Source of the DNA: a bacterium D16-56 | Lineage (GTDB): Bacteria; Bacillota; Clostridia; Lachnospirales; Lachnospiraceae | Direction: 5' to 3' | Assembly: GCA_003611875.1 (NCBI GenBank) | Contig: RAYY01000030.1 | Coordinates: 1 to 62,891, forward strand | DNA length: 62,891 nucleotides | Shown: piece by piece, positions 34,048 through 42,068 of the stretch | Position numbering within the stretch: position 1 is the first letter of the stretch | Layout of the letters: the number at the start of each line of letters is the position of its first letter | Made by a program: the position numbers and the translations under genes | The notes under the pieces: generated by a model | Seen by the model: the letters and a program-made list of their open reading frames with translations, nothing else | Database searches by the model: none | Told to the model about the DNA's origin: nothing

Positions 34048-34755
34048 ATGTTGGATATAGCGGTTGTGGATGACGAAAAAGGAATAAGAGACCATTTATG
34101 TGAATTGATACGAAAGCAGAAGCAGCCGGGCCGCGTAGAATCCTATGCCACAGGCGAGGAGCTGCTGGCATCGGGAAAACGGTTTGACATTGTGTTCCTT
34201 GATATACGGCTGGAGGGTATCAATGGGATTGAGACGGCAAGGAAGCTGAGAGAGAAACAGGATGATATGGTTCTCATATTTATTACAGGGCTCAGAGAAT
34301 ATGTATTTGACGCCTTGGATTTGTATGCGTTCCAGTACCTGTTAAAGCCTGTAGATGAAAAGAAATTTGCGGAGGTTCTGGGCAGAGCTGAAAGGGAAGC
34401 CGGCAGAAAGCGGGAGAAACAAAGGATCTTCCTCAAAACAAGGAACCTGACACTGGATCAGACAGATATTCTGTATATTGAGAGCAGGGGGAAGAAGGTT
34501 GAGATACATACTGTCAGGGAAACGGAGGATATCCAGATTTATGCCGCCATGGAGGAGCTGGAGGGACAGCTAGGGGAAGGATTTTACCGCTGCCATCGGT
34601 CCTATATCGTGAACATGGTTTATATTGCAGAATATAACAGTGACAGCATCTTCCTTACCAATGGCAATAAGGTGTATCTGGCAAAGAAGAAATACGGAGA
34701 GTTTGTAAAGGCGTATATGTGGTATCTTCAGAACGGGGGTGTATCCCGTGTTTGA
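34048..34755 (+). CDS. LytTR-family response regulator
   Basis: The product has a receiver domain (DIAVVDDEKGIRDHL with the acidic pocket, IVFLDIRLEGINGIE with the phosphorylated Asp near residue 55, YLLKPVDEKKF with the conserved Lys). A LytTR DNA-binding domain follows (DILYIESRGKKVEIHT, FYRCHRSYIVNMVYIAEYNS). ATG 34048 is taken as the start; a TTG at 34036 is possible. It overlaps the histidine kinase by 17 bases. LytTR regulators often control peptide, surface or competence genes in Clostridia. The target here is unknown; the two genes following the kinase are candidates. Confidence 0.88.
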   Translation: MLDIAVVDDEKGIRDHLCELIRKQKQPGRVESYATGEELLASGKRFDIVFLDIRLEGINGIETARKLREKQDDMVLIFITGLREYVFDALDLYAFQYLLKPVDEKKFAEVLGRAEREAGRKREKQRIFLKTRNLTLDQTDILYIESRGKKVEIHTVRETEDIQIYAAMEELEGQLGEGFYRCHRSYIVNMVYIAEYNSDSIFLTNGNKVYLAKKKYGEFVKAYMWYLQNGGVSRV

Positions 34756-36271
34756 AGTGGAGAATATCATTTTTACTGTATTTTTGAATCTGCTTCAGGG
34801 ATACTGCCTGCAGTATTTTTACGGGAGCTTTCTGGAAGGCAGGATAAGGAACAAAGGGTGGAATGGCTTGGCAGTTGCAGGCTTGTATGTGATTTCAAGG
34901 ATCATACTGGCAGAGATCGTATTTCCGGAAGGCTGGGGATATCAGGCGGCAGTCGGAAGGCTGGCTCTGGCCCTTGGCATTCTGTCGGTTCTTGCCCTTG
35001 GCTTTTATAAAGCTTTTCATCTGATTACGGTTTTCCTGGTGGTAGCATTTCAGGCAGTTACAGACATTGGGCGTTTTGCAGCGGTGATCCTGTTGGGAGA
35101 ACTGGGGGATGGGGTTCTTGGCTTGTGTAACTTTTGTATGGGACATGGGTTGATCGCATCAGAGAAAGGGTTTCTCATGGCGGTAAATGCAGGGCTGATC
35201 GGCCAATGGATTTTAGAGTATCTGGTCATTGCGCTGCTGATCTGTCTGCCATTGAAAAGGATTGCAGGAGAGTTCCGCGAAAAGGAATATGAAATTAACA
35301 GAACAGAGCTTTTGTTTATCCTTACTCCGGCGGCTGTGGGGATGATGATCTGTATGCTGCTGCGTATCATCATAATCACAATGGAGGACGGGATACCCAG
35401 AGTTTTGTATGACCGGTATCCGGTTCTGATCCTTGTGCTTCCGGCGATCCTGCTTTTATCCCTGCTTTCTATTCTGTATGGGGTAAAGCTGTTCCAGGAT
35501 ATGATTGATCTGAACCGGGAGAGGAGCAGCAGGATCATCTTTGAAAAACAGGTAGGGATTTTACAAGAGCACATAGAGGAGCTGGAGCGTATTTATTCTG
35601 GCGTCCGGAGTATGAAGCATGACATGAAGAATACCCTTGCCGTGATCCAGAGTCTGTCTGCCGACAGAGGAGAAAAAGAACAAAGGGAGCTGCAGGATTA
35701 CTTAGGGGAACTGAACCGCACATTTGAAAGGCTGGAGGTGCGCTTTAAGACAGGGAATACGGTTGTTGATACCATTTTGAATATGAAATACCATGAAGCA
35801 GTACGGGAGATCCCGGATCTTACCATGAATGCGGATCAGCTTCTGTTCCCCGGAGAAATGCGGATCAGGAGCTACGATATCGGTGTGATTCTGGGGAATG
35901 CTTTGGATAATGCCATCGAGGCATGCAGAAAGCTGAAGGAGAAGGAACCATCGGCAGATGCCTTTATCCATTTAAGCTCCCTGATGAAAGGGAATGTTTT
36001 GGTTTTCAGGGTGGAAAACAGCTTTGACGGGCGGCTGGCAGCCTGCCCTGCATCCTGGGGCACGAGGAAAAAGAAGGATGCGCTTTTGGTAACAGATAAG
36101 GCAGATAAAGCTTCTCATGGAATCGGGCTTGCCAACATCATGGATACGGCCCAGAAGTATCAGGGGACCATGGATTACAGAATAGAGGACAGAATTTTTA
36201 TCCTGTCTGTCATGATGAAAAATAAAAATTATCATAGGAGAAGTGAAGATGAGCATTGGAGTAACAGGTAA
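34739..36271 (+). CDS. GHKL sensor histidine kinase (LytS/AgrC-like)
   Basis: This 510-residue protein has about six N-terminal membrane segments (residues 5-255). A dimerisation helix with the phospho-acceptor His follows in VRSMKHDMKNTLAVIQSL, then an HATPase_c_5 domain with the N box ILGNALDNAIEAC and the G box SHGIGLANIMDTAQ. The start is GTG 34739, overlapping the regulator gene. It is the cognate partner of the LytTR regulator. A peptide or small hydrophobic signal is typical for the family, but none is encoded nearby that I can see. Confidence 0.88.
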   Translation: MYPVFEVENIIFTVFLNLLQGYCLQYFYGSFLEGRIRNKGWNGLAVAGLYVISRIILAEIVFPEGWGYQAAVGRLALALGILSVLALGFYKAFHLITVFLVVAFQAVTDIGRFAAVILLGELGDGVLGLCNFCMGHGLIASEKGFLMAVNAGLIGQWILEYLVIALLICLPLKRIAGEFREKEYEINRTELLFILTPAAVGMMICMLLRIIIITMEDGIPRVLYDRYPVLILVLPAILLLSLLSILYGVKLFQDMIDLNRERSSRIIFEKQVGILQEHIEELERIYSGVRSMKHDMKNTLAVIQSLSADRGEKEQRELQDYLGELNRTFERLEVRFKTGNTVVDTILNMKYHEAVREIPDLTMNADQLLFPGEMRIRSYDIGVILGNALDNAIEACRKLKEKEPSADAFIHLSSLMKGNVLVFRVENSFDGRLAACPASWGTRKKKDALLVTDKADKASHGIGLANIMDTAQKYQGTMDYRIEDRIFILSVMMKNKNYHRRSEDEHWSNR

Positions 36272-37232
36272 ATCAGAATGGGAGTATTTAACAGAGCGGT
36301 ATCTGAGAACAGGGACAGAGGGAAAAAGCACAGGCATCAGCTTTGCAGCTCTGGCAGACGCGGGCTTTGCAGAAAGGGCAGCAAAGCAGAGAAATGCTTT
36401 GGGGACAGGTACGGGCAAAGCACAAGACGGATGTTATATGGGCGAGTCCTATGAGGAACGTCTGAGTAAGATAACCGATGGACATGCAGCCGCTGCTTTT
36501 CAGGAGGCTTATGCAAAGAAAATGGCAGGCAGTGTGGATTATATATCCATCATCAGCAGATTATACAGCGCCGGGATTTTGGGGGCAGCCGACTTTGCAG
36601 ATGCTTTCCCCCAGTATGATGTCATAACCCATGTGGGAAATGCGGACATTTCTTCGGCTAACTGGCAGAGAAACGACTTTCCTTTTTGGAAATATTTCCA
36701 GAAGGACACCCGTGCAGACGCTTTGAATGATTGGAGACCTGTGGGCGAGAATCCACCTCAGACTCGCGGGGACCTGCAGCAGTGTTACCGCAGTGTTGGT
36801 TCCGGGCGGATTGCAGTGCTTATACCGGAGAGGCTGCAGGAAAAAATGGATGCAGACCCTGCTTATGCCCGGCAGGTGGTGGCAAAGCTGCAGGAATGGA
36901 AGGAGGATTATGACCGTTGGGATAATACGGTGGCAGCATCCTACGGTTATCATGTACTGGAGTATCAGGCAGGAAAAAGCTATGTGTTTGATCTGGACGA
37001 AAACGGAGATGTACGAAACTGTACCGTCACCGGCAGCGGCGGACATCTCACCGGCCCTACAGAGGAAGAAAGAAGACAGTTTAAGGCCGAACAGGAGAGG
37101 AAACGGAAGCTGCGTGTGAAATACATTGAGATCATGGAGGAAAGCGCTGAGAAAAAATGGCTGGAGGAGCAGGAGAATTTCCGTTTCTTTCAGAGCCAGC
37201 TTGTAAAACGTGATTGGCTCAGTGAGCAATGA
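36249..37232 (+). CDS. Hypothetical protein of a Lachnospiraceae-type family (DUF6033-like)
   Basis: ATG 36249 follows TAGGAGAAG; the gene overlaps the kinase end by 23 bases. The 327-residue product lacks a signal peptide. It has a central segment SVGSGRIAVLIPERLQEKMD, ADPAYARQVVAKLQEW and an acidic-helical C-terminus (KAEQERKRKLRVKYIEIMEE). This resembles DUF6033-type proteins, in which a P-x-x-L-x-KM-x-x-DP motif recurs; that name is a tentative recollection. Overlap with the kinase suggests it belongs to the two-component operon. Confidence 0.55.
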   Translation: MSIGVTGKSEWEYLTERYLRTGTEGKSTGISFAALADAGFAERAAKQRNALGTGTGKAQDGCYMGESYEERLSKITDGHAAAAFQEAYAKKMAGSVDYISIISRLYSAGILGAADFADAFPQYDVITHVGNADISSANWQRNDFPFWKYFQKDTRADALNDWRPVGENPPQTRGDLQQCYRSVGSGRIAVLIPERLQEKMDADPAYARQVVAKLQEWKEDYDRWDNTVAASYGYHVLEYQAGKSYVFDLDENGDVRNCTVTGSGGHLTGPTEEERRQFKAEQERKRKLRVKYIEIMEESAEKKWLEEQENFRFFQSQLVKRDWLSEQ

Positions 37233-37478
37233 GGAAGGGATTGGATGTACACGTCTGATAGGGGAATCGTGCAATAGAATTTATGATTGCCGGACAGAAG
37301 ATGATTCTGATGATATAGGCAGGGCAGATATGGATAAAGGCTGTCAGAAAGAAGCAGTGCTGCCGCAATTAATGGATTTTCTATGAAGATTTTTGCAAAA
37401 ATGACGATATATACTATAAATGGTGAACGGAATTTAGACTTTTTTGATCAGGATGTTATAAGCAAGGAGGATGGGGTT

Positions 37479-38135
37479 ATGCCAAGAATTACGGATTATA
37501 GTTATTTGTTTCAAAAAATGTTCGGAACACCGAGGACAAATATTACCGGCAGTTTTCAGTTATCACAGCTGAACAGCAGTTCTGTACAGGCGCAGTTAAA
37601 AGCAGCAGGGATTAATACAAACAGCAAGCAATACAAGGCAGTGATGAATGAGATGATGAAGAACGGAAACGGTGCAATGTATACCAACGTTCAAGCCATT
37701 AAGAATCTGATGAAGGGCTATGATAAGGATGGCGACTACATTGACCCGACTACAGGACTGGCTGGCCTTTTGGTAACGGAAGAAAATGCAGCCAGCCAGA
37801 AACGCATAATTTCTATTCCCGAGAGCAGCAAGGATGAAATGTTTGAACAGACCAAGAAAGAATTTTTACGTGAAAATGGTGTTCTGAATGGTGATACGAC
37901 AAAACGGTCCGATGTATATACAAATCTGTATCGCAAGGTGCAGAAAAATGACCGTCTGGCAGCAGGATATACCATGCAGCAGTATGAGCGGGCGTACAGG
38001 CAGGCATTTTTATCTGCTGCACGGAAGGCGGATCCTGGCTGGGAAATAGGAAGTCCTGTTCCGGCAGGTGCATTGGACGGCATTACCAGGGAGTCTGTTG
38101 AGGGTTCAGGGATGTCCATAGATAGGAAAATATGA
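37479..38135 (+). CDS. Hypothetical protein of a Lachnospiraceae-type family (DUF3879-like)
   Basis: ATG 37479 follows AAGGAGG by 8 bases. The 218-residue product starts PRITDYSYLFQKMFGT and has SQLNSSSVQAQLKAAGINTN, NVQAIKNLMKGYDKDGDYID and KRSDVYTNLYRKVQKNDRLA. I associate this start with a Clostridia hypothetical family (DUF3879-like), without known function. The YDKDGDYID stretch resembles a calcium-binding loop. It follows the gene at 36249 in the same direction and may be regulated with it. Confidence 0.55.
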   Translation: MPRITDYSYLFQKMFGTPRTNITGSFQLSQLNSSSVQAQLKAAGINTNSKQYKAVMNEMMKNGNGAMYTNVQAIKNLMKGYDKDGDYIDPTTGLAGLLVTEENAASQKRIISIPESSKDEMFEQTKKEFLRENGVLNGDTTKRSDVYTNLYRKVQKNDRLAAGYTMQQYERAYRQAFLSAARKADPGWEIGSPVPAGALDGITRESVEGSGMSIDRKI

Positions 38136-38176
38136 AGGTTTATTTTGGAAGATGCAGAAGAAGGGTGAAGGAAAAT

Positions 38177-39433
38177 ATGGGAATTGTCATAGATTTGAGC
38201 AGGGCGGAGAGCTATTTGGGAGAGGATGAGCTGAGGGAAGCCAGGGGAAGGGCAGCGGCCATCTGCCGGGCCTTGTATGAAAAAGAGGACAAGGACAGGG
38301 TACTGGGCTGGCGGACAGAGGAGACCTCTGTGCTGCAGCTAAAGCAGATTAAGGAAAAGGCGGCGGAAATCCGCCGGGAGGCAGATGTATTTGTAATCGT
38401 GGGGGTGGGAGGCTCCAATCAGGCAGCCAGAGGGGTGATTGAGGCATTGCCCCGTCCGAAAGGTCCAAAGATTGTGTATCTGGGAAATACCCTTTCTCCT
38501 TATACCATCCGCAGGACATTGGAGGGGATGGAGGGAAAAAGTGTCTATATCAATGTGATTGCCAAGAATTTTGAAACTCTGGAGCCGGGGAGCCATTTCC
38601 GGATCCTGCGGCAGTGGATGGGAAGCCGTTATAGTAAGGAGGAGATGGCAAGGCGGATTGTTGTCACCGGAACCAGGGGTTCCCGGCTGGAGGAGATAGC
38701 GGAAAAAGAGGGATATCTGTTTTTGGAGTTTCCCCTATCAGTGGGCGGCCGTTATTCGGCTTTTACCCCCGTGGGGCTGTTTCCTATTGCGGCGGCAGGG
38801 CTGGATGTGGATGAATATCTGGCGGGAATGGCTGCTGCCTTAAAGGATTGCAGGGAGCATGGGGAGGATAATCCGGCGGTAAGATATGCCCTGGTGCGGC
38901 AGCTTTTGTATGGCCGGGGCTATGATATTGAGATGATGGTTTCCTTTGAACCTCGGTATGGCTTTTTTACTAAATGGTGGGTACAGCTTTTCGGGGAGAG
39001 TGAGGGCAAGGATAAGAAAGGGATTTTTCCTGCTGCTTCTGTTTATTCTGAGGATCTCCATTCCATTGGACAGTATATGCAGGAAGGCAGAAGGAATCTG
39101 ACAGAGACCTTTGTGTCAGTGAAGGAACCGGGGGCTTCGGTGACAGTGGAGTCCTGTCCGGAATATGGGGACGGGTTTGATTATCTGGACGGAATGGATT
39201 TCGGGGATATTAACCGGGCGGCAGAGAAAGCTACTTTAGAGGCCCACGCTAGGGGCGGGGTGCCCTGTATCCGGTTTGAGGCGGACAGGGTCTCGGAGCG
39301 GAGCTTCGGGGAGCTGTATTATTATTTTATGGTGGCCTGTGCAGTGTCAGGGGAGCTTATGGGGGTCAATCCCTTTGACCAGGAGGGAGTGGAGGAGTAT
39401 AAGAGGAGTATGTTTGCGGCACTGGGGAAATGA
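38177..39433 (+). CDS. pgi: Glucose-6-phosphate isomerase
   Basis: The 418-residue protein has two SIS-type domains and PGI signatures. These are IVGVGGSNQAARGVIEAL (residues 72-90), VVTGTRGSRLEE, SVGGRYSAFTPVGLFPIA, QLFGESEGKDKKGIFPAA with the catalytic Glu, DLHSIGQYMQEG with the catalytic His, and GVNPFDQEGVEEYK with the C-terminal Lys. It interconverts glucose-6-phosphate and fructose-6-phosphate. ATG 38177 is chosen because GAAGGA precedes it; an upstream start overlaps the previous gene. It is slightly shorter than the usual 440-450 residues. It is the first of several glycolysis-like genes scattered downstream and may be a paralogue for a sugar other than glucose. Confidence 0.88.
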   Translation: MGIVIDLSRAESYLGEDELREARGRAAAICRALYEKEDKDRVLGWRTEETSVLQLKQIKEKAAEIRREADVFVIVGVGGSNQAARGVIEALPRPKGPKIVYLGNTLSPYTIRRTLEGMEGKSVYINVIAKNFETLEPGSHFRILRQWMGSRYSKEEMARRIVVTGTRGSRLEEIAEKEGYLFLEFPLSVGGRYSAFTPVGLFPIAAAGLDVDEYLAGMAAALKDCREHGEDNPAVRYALVRQLLYGRGYDIEMMVSFEPRYGFFTKWWVQLFGESEGKDKKGIFPAASVYSEDLHSIGQYMQEGRRNLTETFVSVKEPGASVTVESCPEYGDGFDYLDGMDFGDINRAAEKATLEAHARGGVPCIRFEADRVSERSFGELYYYFMVACAVSGELMGVNPFDQEGVEEYKRSMFAALGK

Positions 39434-39440
39434 GAGATCC

Positions 39441-39474
39441 AGAACAGCCTTCCTTTTCGGAGGGCTGTTTCATA
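39441..39474. terminator. Bidirectional terminator between pgi and the HxlR gene
   Basis: AACAGCCTTCC pairs with GGAGGGCTGTT (one wobble) with T-rich flank on the right. It lies between converging stop codons. Confidence 0.7.
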
Positions 39475-39802
39475 TTCTGTTGTTATCTCCCCATTCGCAC
39501 ATACTGTCTAAGATAGGAATCAGGGATTTTCCCCGTTGGGTAAGGCTGTATTCCACCTTTGGAGGAATCTGGGGAAATTCTTCCCGGTGGATCAGCCGGT
39601 CGTTTTCCAGTTCCTTTAAAGTGGAACTCAGGGTCTTGTAGGAAATATTTCCGATATATCGTTTCATTTCATTAAAGCGGACAATTTCAAATTCCATCAG
39701 GGTATAGAGGATGGTCATTTTGTATTTTCCGTTGATCAGGGACAGGGTATAGCTGAATCCAGTGTCCTTCAGGCATTCGCTGGAAATGCATCGTTTTTCC
39801 AT
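39470..39802 (-). CDS. HxlR-family transcriptional regulator
   Basis: The 110-residue protein is a winged-helix HxlR regulator: YTLSLINGKYKMTILYTLME, RFNEMKRYIGNISYKTLSST, LKELENDRLIHREEFPQIPP, VEYSLTQRGKSLIPILD. A Cys near residue 10 (SSECLKD) could act in redox or electrophile sensing, as in some members. AAAGGAGAG precedes the ATG. It is divergent from two flavodoxin-like reductases, which it probably controls. Confidence 0.88.
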   Translation of the reverse strand: MEKRCISSECLKDTGFSYTLSLINGKYKMTILYTLMEFEIVRFNEMKRYIGNISYKTLSSTLKELENDRLIHREEFPQIPPKVEYSLTQRGKSLIPILDSMCEWGDNNRI

Positions 39803-39959
39803 ATTACACTCTCCTTTAGGTAAGTATTGAACTTATATGTAAGTATCGCACTTGAATGTGCGTACTTGAATTTGTATCTGTATTTGCTAAAATCATAATA
39901 TGAATTGACATTCCTGTCAAGACAATAAAGATAATAAAGGAATATGAGGAGAATGAGCG

Positions 39960-40505
39960 ATGAGTAAAAGGATTGTTGTAATCACAGGAAGCCCGAGAAA
40001 AAACGGAAACAGCTTTGCCATGACGGATGCTTTCATCCGGGCGGCAGAGGACAGGGGGCATACTGTGACCCGTTTCGATGCAGCCATGAAGAATGTGGGG
40101 GGCTGCCATGCCTGTGAGACCTGCTTTAAGACAGGAAAGGCCTGCTCCTTTGATGATGATTTTAATGTGATTGCACCGGCGATCCAGGAAGCGGATGTGG
40201 TGGTATTTACCATGCCGGTGTACTGGTATTCCCTTCCGGCACAGATCAAGGGTGTCATTGACAGGCTGTTTTCCTTCTGCGTTGCGGGAAAGGATGTGGC
40301 AGGGAAGGAATGTGCCCTGATTACCTGCTGTGAAGAGGATGATATGTCGGTTATGGACGGTGTGCGTATTCCGGTTGAGCGTTCTGCAGCATTGCTGAAA
40401 TGGAAGATGGTGGGCGAGGTGCTTGTTCCCGGAGTTTTGAATGCAGGGGATATTGAAAAAACTGACGGGTGCAGTCAGGCGGCCGCACTGGCTGAGAAAA
40501 TCTGA
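39960..40505 (+). CDS. Flavodoxin-fold NAD(P)H-dependent reductase, first copy
   Basis: This 181-residue protein has the FMN-binding loop ITGSPRKNGNSFAMTDAF at residues 8-25, Cys-rich GGCHACETCFKTGKACSF, and PVYWYSLPAQIKGVIDRLFS. It belongs to the FMN_red/IsdB-like iron-sulfur-flavoprotein-related reductases that use NAD(P)H and FMN. The motif C-x2-C-x2-C-x5-C could hold a cluster or redox thiols. ATG 39960 follows TGAGGAGAA. It is divergent from hxlR and 22 bases before a paralogue. Confidence 0.85.
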   Translation: MSKRIVVITGSPRKNGNSFAMTDAFIRAAEDRGHTVTRFDAAMKNVGGCHACETCFKTGKACSFDDDFNVIAPAIQEADVVVFTMPVYWYSLPAQIKGVIDRLFSFCVAGKDVAGKECALITCCEEDDMSVMDGVRIPVERSAALLKWKMVGEVLVPGVLNAGDIEKTDGCSQAAALAEKI

Positions 40506-40527
40506 CAGGGAATGGAGGAAGCAGGGC

Positions 40528-41079
40528 ATGGGTAAAAGGATTGTGATATTGAATGGAAGTCCCCGCAGGGCGGGAAATACCTCCGGGCTGGTCAGGGAGT
40601 TTGTGAAAGGGGCAGAAAGCGCAGGCAACACGGTCACGGAATTTTTCCTGAATGATATGGATATCCATGGATGCCTAGGCTGCTTCGGAGGCAGAAGCAG
40701 CAGGGAATGTCCCTGTGTCCAGAAGGATGATATGGCCCGGATTTATCCGGCAGTAAGGGAGTGTGATGTGGTGGTGCTTGCCACGCCTCTGTATTACTGG
40801 AATATGAGCGGACAGCTTCGGACTGCGGTTGACCGTCTCTTTGCATTAGAGGAGGGGGATGGCAATCTTCTCCGCGGGAACGGAAGATCCTCTGCCCTTC
40901 TGATGGCGGCGGAGGGCAGTGGCTTTGAGGATGTGGTGCTGTACTATGATCACCTGACGGAGCATTTGCGATGGAAAAATCTGGGCCATGTTCTTGCCGG
41001 AGGAAATATGGCGGCTGGCGACATTGAAGGAAAGCCGGAGCTTATGGAGGCTTATGAGCTGGGCAGATCGATTTATTAA
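40528..41079 (+). CDS. Flavodoxin-fold NAD(P)H-dependent reductase, second copy
   Basis: The 183-residue paralogue has ILNGSPRRAGNTSGLVREFV, a Cys-rich DIHGCLGCFGGRSSRECPC, and PLYYWNMSGQLRTAVDRLFA. ATG 40528 follows TGGAGG by 9 bases. The tandem pair with a divergent HxlR regulator is a common arrangement for quinone or electrophile detoxification. The pair differs in the Cys spacing. Confidence 0.85.
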   Translation: MGKRIVILNGSPRRAGNTSGLVREFVKGAESAGNTVTEFFLNDMDIHGCLGCFGGRSSRECPCVQKDDMARIYPAVRECDVVVLATPLYYWNMSGQLRTAVDRLFALEEGDGNLLRGNGRSSALLMAAEGSGFEDVVLYYDHLTEHLRWKNLGHVLAGGNMAAGDIEGKPELMEAYELGRSIY

Positions 41080-41119
41080 ACGGGGGAAGGAGTATTTTAT
41101 AGCTGTGTCAGTGGGCAAA

Positions 41120-41174
41120 CTAGTACATCGTTCGGCAAGCGATTAGTGTAGTTATTTGCAAAACGATGTACTAG
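41120..41174. repeat. 13-bp perfect inverted repeat, long hairpin
   Basis: CTAGTACATCGTT (41120-41132) is the exact reverse complement of AACGATGTACTAG (41162-41174), with GCAA/TTGC pairing inside the loop. There is no T tract. Confidence 0.65.
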
Positions 41175-41217
41175 AGAAACATCAGGTTATTCAAGTGGGT
41201 TACATCAGGGGATAATC

Positions 41218-41272
41218 ACAGCAAACCTCCATGCGCCCGGCAGCGGACGCACCGCCATAAATGAAGGGGGTT
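41218..41272 (+). repeat. Two-hairpin repeat, 5' half unit
   Basis: GCAAACCTCCATGCGCCCGG and CAGCGGACGCACCGCCATAA match the first 50 bases of the unit. It then merges into a MITE-like segment. It lies about 140 bases downstream of the second reductase, in the same orientation. Confidence 0.75.
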
Positions 41273-41282
41273 TACTGTGAGC

Positions 41283-41360
41283 CTCCGGCAGATGCACACA
41301 AAATGCCAAAGGCGGGCATTTTGGCGCGTTATATGGTCAGCGCAGCCAGTACCCTCGCTT
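41283..41360 (+). repeat. MITE-like internal segment related to 56855-57016
   Basis: CTCCGGCAGATGCACAC, TTTTGGCGCGTTAT and GGTCAGCGCAGCC align in order with the MITE at 56855-57016 (CCGCCAGATGCACGC, TTTGGCTCTTAT, GGTCAGCGCAGCC). Confidence 0.5.
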
Positions 41361-41520
41361 CCCTGGGGCAGACCTATAGTAAGAATATAGAGATTTTACG
41401 GTAAGAAGCAGGGCCGGATCCGTAAGCTGCAGGTTCTCATATGGGAGTCTGCGGCTTTTTTATTGGTAATAATCCAGTTGCTGTTCAGGTAGATCTGCGC
41501 ACTGGCTGCGCTGACCATAT
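41331..41520. repeat. Pair of 20-bp perfect inverted repeats 150 bp apart
   Basis: ATATGGTCAGCGCAGCCAGT (41331-41350) is exactly reverse-complemented at 41501-41520. The interior has no gene but holds a terminator. Confidence 0.7.
41426..41464 (+). terminator. Rho-independent terminator
   Basis: AGCTGCAG pairs with CTGCGGCT (one wobble) followed by six T. Confidence 0.65.
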
Positions 41521-41575
41521 GATAATCCAGACTAGCGGGTAAAAATCCTATTGCCGCAGGTGATGAGATTTTTGA

Positions 41576-41830
41576 TTGCAGCTGATGGATTGGATATGCT
41601 ATAGCTTTCCGGGAATATACCTGATTTTGGAAGGTAGATACTGGGTTTTATGCAGTAAAATCGGAGCAGGCGGCAAGTCCAACCTGAAAACTGTAATGAC
41701 TCAATTAGAGGAAGAAGCAGCATTGGTGATTGCAGATGGGGCAGCAATTGGTTCAGAGATGAATGAACGATATCAGGGCGAAAACCGGGGAACCAAAAAC
41801 TGGAGAATCAAAAAGCAAACGTTTGAGTAA
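41576..41830 (+). pseudogene. Unrecognised gene fragment
   Basis: The 84 codons include IYLILEGRYWVLCSKIGAGG and TQLEEEAALVIADGAAIGSE. There is no ribosome site, and the composition suggests the inside of a larger protein. I cannot assign a family. Confidence 0.25.
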
Positions 41831-41846
41831 AAACAACACAAAACCC

Positions 41847-41858
41847 GTCGAAATTGTG
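41847..41858 (+). promoter_or_regulatory. Candidate extended -10 promoter of the pfk cluster
   Basis: TGTTATGAT fits an extended -10 element about 200 bases before pfkA. No clear -35 box is seen. Confidence 0.3.
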
Positions 41859-41923
41859 TTATGATGAACACATGAAAAGGAAACATGGTAACAGGCAGCT
41901 TTTTTCCGGAGGGGCTATAGGCT

Positions 41924-41990
41924 ATGAGTCGTGAGCCAAAATCATGAGTCAGGAGTCAGAATCACGGGCCAGAATCACTGGCCCAAGGGA
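41924..41990 (+). repeat. Short tandem repeats in the leader of the pfk cluster
   Basis: ATGAGTCGTGAGCCAAAATC and ATGAGTCAGGAGTCAGAATC are adjacent 20-bp copies, followed by shorter copies ACGGGCCAGAATC and ACTGGCCCA. It is non-coding as far as can be seen. Confidence 0.6.
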
Positions 41991-42068
41991 AAGGGATCTC
42001 ATGGTTCCATGAGGCACAGGCAGGGGAAAGGCAAAGCAGGAAGGTAACAAGGGAAAGGAGAATGGAAG

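Noticed and set aside
41120-41174. tRNA or small structured RNA gene
   Set aside because: The hairpin does not fold as a tRNA cloverleaf, and no known RNA motif was recognised.
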